A stretch of 64,000 nt of DNA from the NCBI RefSeq assembly GCF_036013745.1, contig NZ_CP107880.1, positions 5,766,001 to 5,830,000 on the forward strand. The letters run 5' to 3'. Made by a program: the position numbers and the translations under genes. This document shows, piece by piece, positions 43,459 to 52,405 of this stretch. Each line of letters begins with the position of its first letter. The first letter of the stretch is position 1. The notes beneath the pieces are model-generated. The model did not search any database. It was given only the letters and a program-made list of their open reading frames with translations, and was not told the DNA's origin. This stretch comes from Streptomyces sp. NBC_00483 (GTDB taxonomy: Bacteria > Actinomycetota > Actinomycetes > Streptomycetales > Streptomycetaceae).

Positions 43459-45189
43459 ATGAGTGACAACGGGGGAGCCGCACACGGCCCGAACGATCCC
43501 ACCAGCTACGGCCTCCAGCCGCCGCGACAACCGTACGCGCCGCACCCCGGCAACCCGTACGCCCAGCCCACGCAGGCCGCGCCCCAGCAACAGCAGCCGC
43601 ACCAGCAGCAGTCGCATCAGCAACAACAACAGCAGCAGTCGCATCAGCCGCAGCACCAGCCCACCCAGGTCGTGCCCGAGCAGCACGACCCGGGCGCGGG
43701 GCGGCTCGTGGCCGGGCGCTACCGGCTGCTGAGCAAGCTGGGCCACGGCGGCATGGGCACGGTGTGGCGGGCGAAGGACGAGACGGTGGACCGCGAGGTC
43801 GCCGTGAAGGAGCCGCGGCTGCCGGACCACCTGCCGGAGCGGGAGCGGTCCAACGCCTTCGAGCGGATGCGCCGCGAGGCCCGCGCCGCGGCCCGGCTCG
43901 ACCACCCGTCGGTCGTGAACGTGCACGACGTGGCCGTCGAGGACGGCCAGCCGTGGATCGTCATGGAGTTCGTGCAGGGCCGCTCGCTCGGCGCCGCCCT
44001 CCAGGAAGGCACGCTCGGCGTCCGCGAGGCCTCCCGCATCGGCCTCGAGGTGCTCGGCGCCCTGGAGGCCGCGCACGCCGCGGGGATCCTGCACCGCGAC
44101 GTGAAGCCGGACAACGTGATGCTCGGCCGCCACGACCGCGTGATCCTCACCGACTTCGGCATCGCCCAGATCGAGGGCGAGACGAATCTGACCGACACCG
44201 GCGGCTTCGTCGGCTCGCCCGAGTTCATCGCCCCGGAGCGGGTCCTTGGTCAGCGCCCGGGACCGGCCTCCGACCTGTGGTCGCTCGGCGTCGTCCTGTA
44301 CGCGGCGACCGAGGGCGTGTCCCCGTTCCGCCGCAACAACACGCCCGCCACGCTCCAGTCCGTGCTGAACGCGACGCCGGCCGCGCCCGCCGCCGCGCAG
44401 GGCCCGCTGGCCGACGCCATCAACGGCCTGCTGCAGAAGGACCCGGCGCGCCGGCCGAACGCGGCGCAGGTGCGGATCCTCCTGGAGAAGGCCGCCGAGC
44501 CCCCGTCCCAGGCGCCCACGCAGGTCGTCCAGATCGGCTCGGCCCAGGGCGGCCTGCGCCTGGGCCGCAAGACGCTGCTCGGCATCGGGGCGGGTGTCGT
44601 GGTGGTGGCTGCCGCGGCGTACCTGGTCCTCGCGAACCCGTTCGCGGGTCCGCTGCCGGACGGCTGGAAGGAGTTCGAGGCGGGGGCGCCGCTGAACACG
44701 ACCCTCGGGCTGCCGGACGCGTACATCCCGATCCCGGACGAGGACGACGAGTCCGTGATGACGTACGCGGACCCGAGCGGCGCGATCTCCGTGAACCTGG
44801 TGCGCTGGGACCACAAGGAGGACACGACCGACATCGCGAGCACGGCCGACGCCGAGGCCACCAAGGACTCCGAGGACATCAAGGGCGGCACGTTCAGCGG
44901 CGCCGGGGTGTCGATGTCGAGCGACACCGAGAGCACCAGCAAGACGGACTCCAACGTCACGTACAACGACCGCGACGCCGCGCTCAACACGATCACGTAC
45001 GGCGTGAGCAGCACGGGGACGGACTTCGACAAGGACGTCCCGCGCGAGGCGAAGGCGTTCTACTACAAGACCAAGGCCGGCGACATGTACCGGTTGTGGA
45101 TCGACTATCCGGGCAAGGGCGACTTCACCGAGCGCGGCCGCGAGGTCGCCAAGACCGCCATTGCCAACTTGGGGATCAAGAAGCTCTGA
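43459..45189 (+). CDS. Transmembrane Ser/Thr protein kinase 4 with poly-Gln N-terminus
   Basis: The 576-residue kinase begins at ATG 43459. Residues about 25-75 are Pro/Gln/His-rich with runs of Gln (HQQQSHQQQQQQQSH). The Hanks domain follows (about 83-345): GHGGMGTVW (Gly to His in the loop), VAVKEP, HRDVKPDN, TDFGIAQ and APE. A membrane helix near 370-391 precedes an external domain with LPDGWKEFE, acidic and more diverged than in the other kinases. The same frame is open upstream through kinase 3, but that is a shadow. Confidence 0.9.
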   Translation: MSDNGGAAHGPNDPTSYGLQPPRQPYAPHPGNPYAQPTQAAPQQQQPHQQQSHQQQQQQQSHQPQHQPTQVVPEQHDPGAGRLVAGRYRLLSKLGHGGMGTVWRAKDETVDREVAVKEPRLPDHLPERERSNAFERMRREARAAARLDHPSVVNVHDVAVEDGQPWIVMEFVQGRSLGAALQEGTLGVREASRIGLEVLGALEAAHAAGILHRDVKPDNVMLGRHDRVILTDFGIAQIEGETNLTDTGGFVGSPEFIAPERVLGQRPGPASDLWSLGVVLYAATEGVSPFRRNNTPATLQSVLNATPAAPAAAQGPLADAINGLLQKDPARRPNAAQVRILLEKAAEPPSQAPTQVVQIGSAQGGLRLGRKTLLGIGAGVVVVAAAAYLVLANPFAGPLPDGWKEFEAGAPLNTTLGLPDAYIPIPDEDDESVMTYADPSGAISVNLVRWDHKEDTTDIASTADAEATKDSEDIKGGTFSGAGVSMSSDTESTSKTDSNVTYNDRDAALNTITYGVSSTGTDFDKDVPREAKAFYYKTKAGDMYRLWIDYPGKGDFTERGREVAKTAIANLGIKKL

Positions 45190-45308
45190 AGTGGCGGAGG
45201 TTGGCGGCAAAGCCCTGATCAGCGGCTTTGCTGCCAGCGATCACTGGCGCGGTGTGTGCACTCGGTGAAACCTGTTACCGACCGGTACCCAAAGCGCACG
45301 CCCCGGCC

Positions 45309-45314
45309 TACGCT
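45309..45314 (+). promoter_or_regulatory. -10 element of probable leaderless aldehyde dehydrogenase promoter
   Basis: TACGCT lies six bases before the ATG at 45321, with no Shine-Dalgarno. Confidence 0.4.
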
Positions 45315-45320
45315 CGCGCT

Positions 45321-46949
45321 ATGAAGCAGTCGCAGGCCACCCCCGAGCACGTAGCAGAGAAGACCCGCACGAACCCGGTCGCGGCCGCCCCCGAGGGCGC
45401 CCGCACGGCCGTCGACGTGGTGACACCGGACCTGATCGCCCGGCTCACGAAGGACGTGGTCGGTTCGGGGCGGACCGCGAACCACACGCCGTTCACCGGC
45501 GAGAAGCTCGCGGACCTCCCGGAGTCGACGCCCGAGGACGTGGCGACGGCGTTCGAGCGGGCCCGCGCCGCCCAGGAGGTCTGGGCGAAGACGCCGGTCC
45601 GCAAGCGCGCCGCCGTGCTGCTGCGCTTCCACGACCTGGTGCTCGCCCGCCAGGCCGAGGTGCTCGACCTGATCCAGCTGGAGACCGGCAAGGCCCGGCT
45701 GCACGCGCACGAAGAGGTCCAGGCCGTCGCGGTCGCGGCCCGGCACTACGGCCGCAAGGCCCCGTCGTACCTGAAGCCCAAGGGGCACACGGGCGCGGTG
45801 CCGACGCTGACCAAGGTGACGGAGCTGCGCCAGCCGCGCGGTGTCGTCGGCCAGATCGCGCCGTGGAACTACCCGCTGGAGCTCTCCGTCGGCGACGCGC
45901 TCCCCGCCTTCGTCGCGGGCAACGCGGTCGTCATGAAGCCCGACACGGAGACCTGCCTGACCGCCCTGTGGGCGCGCGATCTGCTGATCGAGGCGGGGCT
46001 GCCGTCCGAGGTCTTCCAGGTCGTCATCGGCGAGGGCCCGGTCGTCGGCCCCGAGCTGGTCAAGCACGCCGACTACGTCTCGTTCACCGGCTCGACCCGC
46101 ACCGGCCGCGAGGTCGCGCAGGGCGCCGCCGCCCGTCTCGTCGGCGTATCGCTCGAACTCGGCGGAAAGAACGCCATGTTGGTCCTTGAGGACGCCGACG
46201 TGGAGAAGGCCGCGGCCGGCGCCGTGCGCGCCTGCTTCTCCTCGGCCGGTCAACTGTGCATCTCCATCGAGCGGTTGTACGTCCACGAGTCGATCGCCGA
46301 CGAGTTCGTGGCCCGGTTCGCCGCCCGCACCAAGGGGATGCGGCTCGGCCGGTCCCTCGCGTACGGCGCGGAGATGGGCTCGCTCGTCGGGCAGCGGCAG
46401 CTGGACACGGTGACGCGGCACGTCGACGAGGCCGTCGCGAAGGGGGCCACGCTCGTCGCGGGCGGCGCCGCGCGCCCCGACATCGGCCCGTTCTTCTTCG
46501 AGCCGACCATCCTGGACGGCGTCGAGGCCCCGATGTCGGTCTGCAACGAGGAGACCTTCGGCCCGGTCGTCTCCATCTACCGCTTCAGCGACGAGGAGGA
46601 GGCGATCACCCTCGCCAACTCCACGGCGTACGGCCTGAATTCCTCGGTCTGGACGAAGAGCGCCAAGCGCGGCCACGAGGTCGCCGCCCGCCTGCGTACC
46701 GGCACCGTGAACATCAACGAGGGGTACGCCCCCGCGTACGGCAGCGTCCAGTCCCCCATGGGCGGCATGAAGGAGTCCGGCCTCGGCCGCAGGCACGGCT
46801 CCGAGGGCATCCTCAAGTACACCGAGGCCCAGACGGTCGCCCATCAGCGCGTGATGCCGATGGCCCCGTCGTTCGGCATGGACGACGAGGCGTACGCGAA
46901 GTTCATGAGCGTGAGCCTGTCGGTGATGAAGAAGTTCCGCCTCAGGTAG
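45321..46949 (+). CDS. Succinic semialdehyde dehydrogenase-type aldehyde dehydrogenase
   Basis: The 542-residue NAD(P)-dependent aldehyde dehydrogenase has the cofactor motif FTGSTRTGREVA, the general-base Glu in LELGGKNAML, the nucleophile Cys in SSAGQLCIS, and NEETFGPVV. It carries an N-terminal extension of about 40 residues. This subgroup in actinobacteria is annotated as succinic semialdehyde dehydrogenase; the substrate is not proven by sequence. The GMC oxidoreductase gene follows after 44 bases, so the two may oxidise an alcohol to acid in sequence. Confidence 0.9.
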   Translation: MKQSQATPEHVAEKTRTNPVAAAPEGARTAVDVVTPDLIARLTKDVVGSGRTANHTPFTGEKLADLPESTPEDVATAFERARAAQEVWAKTPVRKRAAVLLRFHDLVLARQAEVLDLIQLETGKARLHAHEEVQAVAVAARHYGRKAPSYLKPKGHTGAVPTLTKVTELRQPRGVVGQIAPWNYPLELSVGDALPAFVAGNAVVMKPDTETCLTALWARDLLIEAGLPSEVFQVVIGEGPVVGPELVKHADYVSFTGSTRTGREVAQGAAARLVGVSLELGGKNAMLVLEDADVEKAAAGAVRACFSSAGQLCISIERLYVHESIADEFVARFAARTKGMRLGRSLAYGAEMGSLVGQRQLDTVTRHVDEAVAKGATLVAGGAARPDIGPFFFEPTILDGVEAPMSVCNEETFGPVVSIYRFSDEEEAITLANSTAYGLNSSVWTKSAKRGHEVAARLRTGTVNINEGYAPAYGSVQSPMGGMKESGLGRRHGSEGILKYTEAQTVAHQRVMPMAPSFGMDDEAYAKFMSVSLSVMKKFRLR

Positions 46950-46993
46950 CCAATGGCCGCTCCACCGCTCAAAGTTCAAAGGAGAACGTACAA

Positions 46994-48787
46994 GTGACGC
47001 AGGACGGCTACGACTACGACGTGGTGGTCATAGGCTCCGGCTTCGGCGGATCCGTGTCCGCCCTCCGGCTCGCCGAGAAGGGCTACAAGGTCGGGGTCCT
47101 CGAAGCGGGGCGCCGCTTCACCCCGGACACCCTCCCCAAGAACTCCTGGGACCTGAAGAACTACCTCTGGGCGCCGAAGCTCGGCATGTACGGCATCCAG
47201 CGCATCCATCTGCTCGGGAACGTCATGGTCCTGGCGGGCGCGGGCGTCGGCGGCGGTTCGCTGAACTACGCCAACACCCTCTACGTACCGCCGAAGCAGT
47301 TCTTCGAGGACCCGCAGTGGGCGCACATCACGGACTGGCAGGAGGAGTTGAAGCCGTATTACGACCAGGGGCAGCGCATGCTCGGCGTACGGCTCAACCC
47401 GACGATGACCCCCGCCGACGTGCACCTGAAGGCGGCCGCCCAGTCGATGGGCATCGGCGACACCTTCCACCTGGCGCCCGTCGGCGTCTTCTTCGGAGAC
47501 GGCAAGGACGCCGAGGGCGAGTCGAAGGCCGCCCCCGGCCAGCAGGTCGAGGACCCGTACTTCGGTGGCGCGGGCCCCGCCCGCAAGGCGTGCACCGAGT
47601 GCGGCGAGTGCATGACGGGCTGCCGCCACGGCGCGAAGAACACGCTCAACGAGAACTACCTGTACCTCGCCGAGAAGGCGGGCGCGGTCGTCCACCCGAT
47701 GACCTCGGTCGTCTCGGTGACCGACGACTCGCGCGGCGGCTACGCGGTCTCGACGCTGCCCACGGACGACAAGAAGGCGGCGGGCCGCACCTTCACCGCG
47801 CCCAAGATCGTCGTCGCGGCTGGCACGTACGGCACCCAGACCCTGCTGCACCGCATGAAGGCGGGCGGCCAACTGCCGCACCTGTCCGAGCGGTTGGGCG
47901 AGCTGACCCGCACCAACTCCGAGGCCCTCGTCGGCTCGCAGACCACCAACCGGCGCTACAAGAAGGCGCACGGCGCCGCCAAGGTCGACTTCACCAAGGG
48001 CGTCGCGATCACGTCCTCGATCCACCCGGACGCCAACACGCACATCGAGCCGGTCCGCTACGGCAAGGGCTCGAACTCGATGGGCGGCCTGTCGATCCTC
48101 CAGGTCCCGTACGCGGAGGGCTCGTCGCGCGTCGCGGGCTGGCTGGCGAACGTGGTCAAGCACCCCAGCCTGATGGTCCGCTCGCTCTCCAACCGCCGCT
48201 GGTCGGAGAAGACCATCATCGGGCTCGTCATGCAGTCCCTCGACAACTCGCTGACCACGCACCTGAAGCAGGACGGCGTCGGCAAGGGCCTGCTCACCGC
48301 GAAGCAGGGGCACGGCGCCCCCAACCCCAAGCAGATCAAGGCGGCGACCGAGGGCGCTTCGGCGATCGCGGCGGAGATCAACGGCTTCGCGGGCTCGAAC
48401 GTCGGCGAGCTGATCGGCACCCCCCTGACCGCCCACTTCCTGGGCGGCTGCCCGATCGGCGACAGCGCGGAGACCGGCGTGATCGACCCGTACCACCGGG
48501 TCTACGGCCACCCCGGCATCTCCGTCGTCGACGGCGCCGCGGTCACCGCCAACCTCGGCGTGAACCCGTCCCTGACGATCACGGCGCAGGCCGAGCGGGC
48601 CCTGTCGTACTGGCCGAACAAGGGCGAGGAGGACACCCGCCCGGAGATCGGCTCGGCGTACCGGCGGCTCGCGCCCGTCCAGCCGAAGAACCCGGCGGTC
48701 CCGGCGGAGGCCTTCGGCGCGCTGAGGCTCCCGCTCCTCGCGGTGCCGGAGGTGCCGCCCAAGAAGGAGCCGCTGCAGCCCAGTTGA
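46994..48787 (+). CDS. GMC oxidoreductase, ChoD/cholesterol-oxidase-like
   Basis: The 597-residue flavoprotein has the FAD motif VVVIGSGFGGSVSALRLAEKGYKV, AGAGVGGGSLNYAN, and the C-terminal GMC signature FLGGCPIG…GHPGISVVDGAAVTANLGVNPSLTI. A Cys cluster CTECGECMTGC near residue 200 has ferredoxin-like CxxCxxCxxxC spacing, as in mycobacterial ChoD-like proteins. Sterol substrate is inferred from family. GTG 46994 follows AAAGGAGAA. It is likely in an operon with the aldehyde dehydrogenase and is followed by a strong terminator. Confidence 0.9.
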   Translation: MTQDGYDYDVVVIGSGFGGSVSALRLAEKGYKVGVLEAGRRFTPDTLPKNSWDLKNYLWAPKLGMYGIQRIHLLGNVMVLAGAGVGGGSLNYANTLYVPPKQFFEDPQWAHITDWQEELKPYYDQGQRMLGVRLNPTMTPADVHLKAAAQSMGIGDTFHLAPVGVFFGDGKDAEGESKAAPGQQVEDPYFGGAGPARKACTECGECMTGCRHGAKNTLNENYLYLAEKAGAVVHPMTSVVSVTDDSRGGYAVSTLPTDDKKAAGRTFTAPKIVVAAGTYGTQTLLHRMKAGGQLPHLSERLGELTRTNSEALVGSQTTNRRYKKAHGAAKVDFTKGVAITSSIHPDANTHIEPVRYGKGSNSMGGLSILQVPYAEGSSRVAGWLANVVKHPSLMVRSLSNRRWSEKTIIGLVMQSLDNSLTTHLKQDGVGKGLLTAKQGHGAPNPKQIKAATEGASAIAAEINGFAGSNVGELIGTPLTAHFLGGCPIGDSAETGVIDPYHRVYGHPGISVVDGAAVTANLGVNPSLTITAQAERALSYWPNKGEEDTRPEIGSAYRRLAPVQPKNPAVPAEAFGALRLPLLAVPEVPPKKEPLQPS

Positions 48788-48800
48788 TCCTCTGTGGCGA

Positions 48801-48846
48801 TACGAGAAGGACCCGCACCCCCCTCCGAGTGCGGGTCCTTCTCGTA
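48801..48846. terminator. Strong terminator after GMC oxidoreductase gene
   Basis: A perfect 18-bp stem (48801-48818 with 48829-48846) with a ten-base loop lies between convergent genes. It can serve both strands. Confidence 0.85.
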
Positions 48847-48857
48847 CGTACGGACGA

Positions 48858-49856
48858 CTACGCCTCGTTGCTCACTTTGCGGCGACGCACGGCGTACATG
48901 ACCCCGCCGCCCGCCACGACGGCGAGACCGGCGGCCGCGCCGAAGGTCGGCAGCACGGAGCCGGCACCGGTCGAGGCGAGCGAGCCGTCGGCCGGGGCGC
49001 TGCTTGCCTGCGGCGACGGGGCGTTGGACGCGGAGGCCGACGGGGTTGCCGTGGCCGGGGCCGAGGGCTTGGGCGAACCCGTGTGGCCGCCGGCCGGCGG
49101 CACCTGGCCGGTGGCGGTACCGGCGGCGAGGATGTCGAAGTCCCAGTACGCGTCCTCGGGCACGCTGTCGCCACAGACGCCCTCGGGGTCCACGCTCACC
49201 GCGAGGCCGAGCGCGGCACCGGCGCCGGCCGGAGTTTTGGCGTCGACCGAGATGCGCAGCTTCACGTCGGAGTGCGCACCGCGGTCGAGGGGGCCGGAGG
49301 CCGGGAACGACGCGTCGTGCTCGACGTTGTTGTCGAGGTCCCGCCACCCGGAGCCGTCGAACCACTGCAGGCGCAGGTACCGGCTCGTGTCCGACTCGTC
49401 CTCGTAGGCGAACGAGAACGCGTACACCTGCGCCCGGGAGGACACGAACTCCTGGTCGGTCATGTTCGTGACGCGGAACGTGAAGCCGTGCCACCCGGAA
49501 CCGGCGACGAGCTTCGACGGGAGCCCGCGCAGCTCGGCGAGGGTGCCGGGGCTGTCCTCGGCCGCGGTGCACTCGTCGGACGGCTCGGTCTTCTCGTCGC
49601 CCGCCTTCTTCGCCTCCGGCGGCGCGGGCTTTGACGTGGTCGGATCGGTCGAGGGGATGTCCGGAGCGGACGCACTGGGCGACGCAGAGGCGCTCGGCGA
49701 CGCGGACTCGCTCGCTGACGGATCGGGCGACGCGGTCTCGGTGGACGTCGTGTCCGAAGGCGCTCCGTCCGCGAACGCGGCCGGAGCGGACAACAGGGCG
49801 ATCGGGGCGAGCGCGGCGGTCGCGGCCGCGGACAACAGTGCGCGACGAAGTTTCAT
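48858..49856 (-). CDS. LAXTG-anchored cell-wall surface protein
   Basis: The 332-residue protein has a signal peptide (LLSAAATAALAPIALLSAPAAFA) and a Ser/Pro/Thr-rich stalk with repeated SPSASAS. The central domain of about 150 residues contains two to four Cys (DECTAAEDSP, GVCGDS). The C-terminus has the sortase signal LASTG, then a hydrophobic helix and RRRK tail. LAXTG is the class E sortase motif of Streptomyces. The stalk recurs before the anchor. ATG 49856 follows GAGGAC. Confidence 0.86.
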   Translation of the reverse strand: MKLRRALLSAAATAALAPIALLSAPAAFADGAPSDTTSTETASPDPSASESASPSASASPSASAPDIPSTDPTTSKPAPPEAKKAGDEKTEPSDECTAAEDSPGTLAELRGLPSKLVAGSGWHGFTFRVTNMTDQEFVSSRAQVYAFSFAYEDESDTSRYLRLQWFDGSGWRDLDNNVEHDASFPASGPLDRGAHSDVKLRISVDAKTPAGAGAALGLAVSVDPEGVCGDSVPEDAYWDFDILAAGTATGQVPPAGGHTGSPKPSAPATATPSASASNAPSPQASSAPADGSLASTGAGSVLPTFGAAAGLAVVAGGGVMYAVRRRKVSNEA

Positions 49857-50184
49857 CGGGTCCTCAGAGGCTGGGAGATTCCGCTGAAGTGACCCGTGAT
49901 GGCCAAAAAGGGTTGTACGGGAGTCCGGTCGGCCTCGGGCGTCCCCGAGGCCGACCGTTCTCTGGTGTGACCGGGCTGCTGTCCCCTGCCGTCCGGTCAC
50001 TTGTCTGGAGCGAGGTCCCACGACGTACGGCATGACCCGTGACGTCTCAACGCTCCAGCGGAGCCACGCGTGGTTCGATCGGCCCGCCCCTGGCTGGCAC
50101 GGACACCGGGACCAACGAAGCCTGTGCCAACGGGTCACGCGCCGTATGGGTGAGGGCGCAACCGAACTGAGGTGCCCCCGCCGG
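49857..50184. other. Intergenic region without recognised features
   Basis: The 328 bases upstream of the LAXTG protein gene, and past the chorismate mutase stop, show no ORF with a ribosome-binding site and codon bias. A promoter for the minus-strand surface protein must lie here, but I could not place one with confidence. Confidence 0.3.
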
Positions 50185-50451
50185 TCAGGCCCGGCCCCGG
50201 CACAGTTCGAGCAGCGTCATGGCGAGCGAGGTGCCGGGCTTGCCGATCGCGTCCCTGTAGCGCCCGAGCACCTCGTTCTCGCGCGACAGGTGCACCCGCC
50301 GCCCGCCCGAGGCGATCCGCGCCTCCTGGACGACGGCGGAGACGGCCATGCGTTCCTGGACGAGGCCGATGATCCGGTCGTCGAGCGCGTCGATGCGCTC
50401 GCGGGCGCCGGAGATGACGTCGGCGGTGGTGTTCTCGGTCGTGGCGGTCAT
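50185..50451 (-). CDS. AroQ-type chorismate mutase
   Basis: Chorismate mutase converts chorismate to prephenate for Phe and Tyr synthesis. The 88-residue all-helical protein has the AroQ features: Arg in RERIDALDDRIIGLVQERM, Lys replaced region VVQEARI, and RENEVLGRY before the last helix. It is a stand-alone, cytoplasmic form. ATG 50451 is preceded by GAGGAG and overlaps the stop of an upstream ORF. The ORF contains a strong hairpin, so translation may be coupled and regulated. Confidence 0.88.
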   Translation of the reverse strand: MTATTENTTADVISGARERIDALDDRIIGLVQERMAVSAVVQEARIASGGRRVHLSRENEVLGRYRDAIGKPGTSLAMTLLELCRGRA

Positions 50452-50576
50452 GAGGGCTCCTCGGGTGTGGTGGGAGCCCCGGATCGACAGGTCCCGGAAA
50501 CGCCAGACGCCCCGGGCCTTGTCGGCCCGGGGCGCCTGGGAAAGTCGCTGGTCAGTAACTCAAGCAACACAACCAT
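50448..50576 (-). CDS. Leader ORF (42 codons) overlapping the chorismate mutase start
   Basis: ATG 50576 (or in-frame ATG 50600) opens a frame beginning MVVLLELLTSDFPRRPG and ending at a TGA that overlaps the chorismate mutase ATG (ATGA). It is leucine-rich at the start, includes a rare TTA codon, and encloses a hairpin (50509-50533). Codon use is unlike that of ordinary genes here. It may be an attenuator or a coupling ORF; whether it is translated is unknown, since no clear Shine-Dalgarno precedes it. Confidence 0.4.
   Translation of the reverse strand: MVVLLELLTSDFPRRPGPTRPGASGVSGTCRSGAPTTPEEPS
50505..50537 (-). promoter_or_regulatory. Strong hairpin in the leader of chorismate mutase
   Basis: GCCCCGGGCC (50509-50518) pairs with GGCCCGGGGC (50524-50533), extended by CCAG/CTGG across a mismatch. 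It lies inside the leader ORF, so ribosome passage would melt it. It could work as a conditional terminator. Confidence 0.5.
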
Positions 50577-50643
50577 GGCATCCGGCGGGCCGGCTGCCAT
50601 AGATAAAGACGTAGGTCGTGTGCGAGAACATGCGGCCACTATA

Positions 50644-50688
50644 GCCCCTGCGGCGATTGAGCAGCCGGGGTCCGGGACGGGGCCCCGC
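50644..50688 (-). repeat. Dispersed GC-rich repeat copy
   Basis: Same family as the block at 16.7-16.9 kb (AGCCCCTGCGGCGATTGAGC then a GGGGTCCGGGacGGGGCCCC core). It lies in the gap between the divergent chorismate mutase leader and guaA. Confidence 0.75.
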
Positions 50689-50761
50689 GACGCCGACCAC
50701 GGGTGACGTACCCGGTAGAATCGGCCACACGACCCCCTGCTAAGCCGCCGGAAGGCAACCC

Positions 50762-52342
50762 GTGTCATCAGCGACTTCCGCTGCCGCCGCCCCCGACACC
50801 GTTCTGGTCGTCGACTTCGGTGCGCAGTACGCCCAGCTCATCGCCCGCCGCGTCCGTGAGGCCCGGGTCTACAGCGAGATCGTGCCGAGCACCATGCCGG
50901 TCGCGGAGATGCTCGCCAAGAACCCGGCGGCGATCATCCTCTCCGGCGGCCCCTCGTCGGTCTACGCGGAGGGCGCCCCGCGCCTGGACCGCGCGATCTT
51001 CGAGGCCGGCGTCCCCGTCTTCGGCATGTGCTACGGCTTCCAGCTGATGGCCACGGCCCTCGGCGGCACCGTCGACGACAACGGCGCCCGCGAGTACGGC
51101 CGCACCCCGCTCTCCGTGTCGAAGGGCGACTCGACGCTCTTCGAGGGCACCCCCGTCGAGCAGCCCGTGTGGATGTCGCACGGCGACGCCTGCTCCGCGG
51201 CGCCCGAGGGCTTCACCGTCACCGCGTCCACGGACGTCGTACCGGTCGCCGCCTTCGAGAACGACGAGAAGAAGCTGTACGGGGTCCAGTACCACCCGGA
51301 GGTCATGCACTCGACGCACGGCCAGCAGGTGCTCGAGCACTTCCTGTACCGCGGCGCCGGCATCGAGCCGAGCTGGACGACGGGCAGCGTCATCGAGGAG
51401 CAGGTCGCCGCGATCCGCGCCCAGGTCGGCGACAAGCGCGCCGTCTGCGGTCTGTCCGGCGGTGTGGACTCCGCGGTCGCCGCGGCCCTCGTGCAGAAGG
51501 CCATCGGCGACCAGCTGACCTGTGTGTACGTGGACCACGGTCTGATGCGCAAGGGCGAGACCGAGCAGGTCGAGAAGGACTTCGTCGCCGCGACCGGCGC
51601 GAAGCTGAAGGTCGTCGACGCGTCCGAGCGGTTCCTGAACGCGCTCGCCGGGGTCTCCGACCCCGAGGAGAAGCGCAAGATCATCGGCCGGGAGTTCATC
51701 CGCGTCTTCGAGCAGGCGCAGCTGGAGATCCTCCAGGAGGACGGCCCGGAGGTCGCGTTCCTGGTCCAGGGCACGCTCTACCCGGACGTCGTCGAGTCCG
51801 GTGGCGGCACCGGCACCGCGAACATCAAGTCGCACCACAACGTGGGCGGCCTTCCCGACGACATCGAGTTCGAGCTCGTCGAGCCGCTGCGCCAGCTGTT
51901 CAAGGACGAGGTCCGCAGCGTCGGCGCCGAGCTGGGCCTGCCGGACGAGATCGTCCAGCGCCAGCCGTTCCCCGGCCCCGGTCTCGGCATCCGCATCGTC
52001 GGCGAGGTCACCAAGGACCGCCTGGACCTGCTCCGCGAGGCCGACGCCATCGCCCGCGAGGAGCTGACCACGGCCGGCCTCGACCGCGAGATCTGGCAGT
52101 GCCCGGTGGTCCTGCTCGCGGACGTCCGCAGCGTCGGCGTCCAGGGCGACGGCCGCACGTACGGCCACCCGATCGTCCTGCGTCCCGTCTCCTCCGAGGA
52201 CGCCATGACGGCGGACTGGACGCGGATGCCGTACGACGTGCTCTCGAAGATCTCGACGCGGATCACGAACGAGGTCAAGGACGTCAACCGGGTCGTGCTC
52301 GACGTGACGTCGAAGCCCCCGGGCACCATCGAGTGGGAGTAG
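50762..52342 (+). CDS. guaA: GMP synthase (glutamine-hydrolysing)
   Basis: GuaA aminates XMP to GMP. The 526-residue protein has an N-terminal class I glutamine amidotransferase ([18 protein letters not shown], nucleophile in [10 protein letters not shown] near residue 90, His in VQYHPEV). The ATP pyrophosphatase domain ([15 protein letters not shown]) and C-terminal dimerisation domain (KPPGTIEWE end) follow. GTG 50762 follows a GGAAGG. It completes the GMP pathway with guaB at 27 kb. A 12-bp terminator follows. Confidence 0.97.
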   Translation: MSSATSAAAAPDTVLVVDFGAQYAQLIARRVREARVYSEIVPSTMPVAEMLAKNPAAIILSGGPSSVYAEGAPRLDRAIFEAGVPVFGMCYGFQLMATALGGTVDDNGAREYGRTPLSVSKGDSTLFEGTPVEQPVWMSHGDACSAAPEGFTVTASTDVVPVAAFENDEKKLYGVQYHPEVMHSTHGQQVLEHFLYRGAGIEPSWTTGSVIEEQVAAIRAQVGDKRAVCGLSGGVDSAVAAALVQKAIGDQLTCVYVDHGLMRKGETEQVEKDFVAATGAKLKVVDASERFLNALAGVSDPEEKRKIIGREFIRVFEQAQLEILQEDGPEVAFLVQGTLYPDVVESGGGTGTANIKSHHNVGGLPDDIEFELVEPLRQLFKDEVRSVGAELGLPDEIVQRQPFPGPGLGIRIVGEVTKDRLDLLREADAIAREELTTAGLDREIWQCPVVLLADVRSVGVQGDGRTYGHPIVLRPVSSEDAMTADWTRMPYDVLSKISTRITNEVKDVNRVVLDVTSKPPGTIEWE

Positions 52343-52360
52343 TCCCCACGGCAGCATCCT

Positions 52361-52398
52361 GAAGGGCGCCGCGCACCGAGAGGTGGGCGGCGCCCTTC
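52361..52398. terminator. Terminator after guaA
   Basis: GAAGGGCGCCGC (52361-52372) pairs perfectly with GCGGCGCCCTTC (52387-52398). It lies between convergent guaA and the PNPOx-family gene. Confidence 0.75.
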
Positions 52399-52405
52399 AC
52401 GTGTG

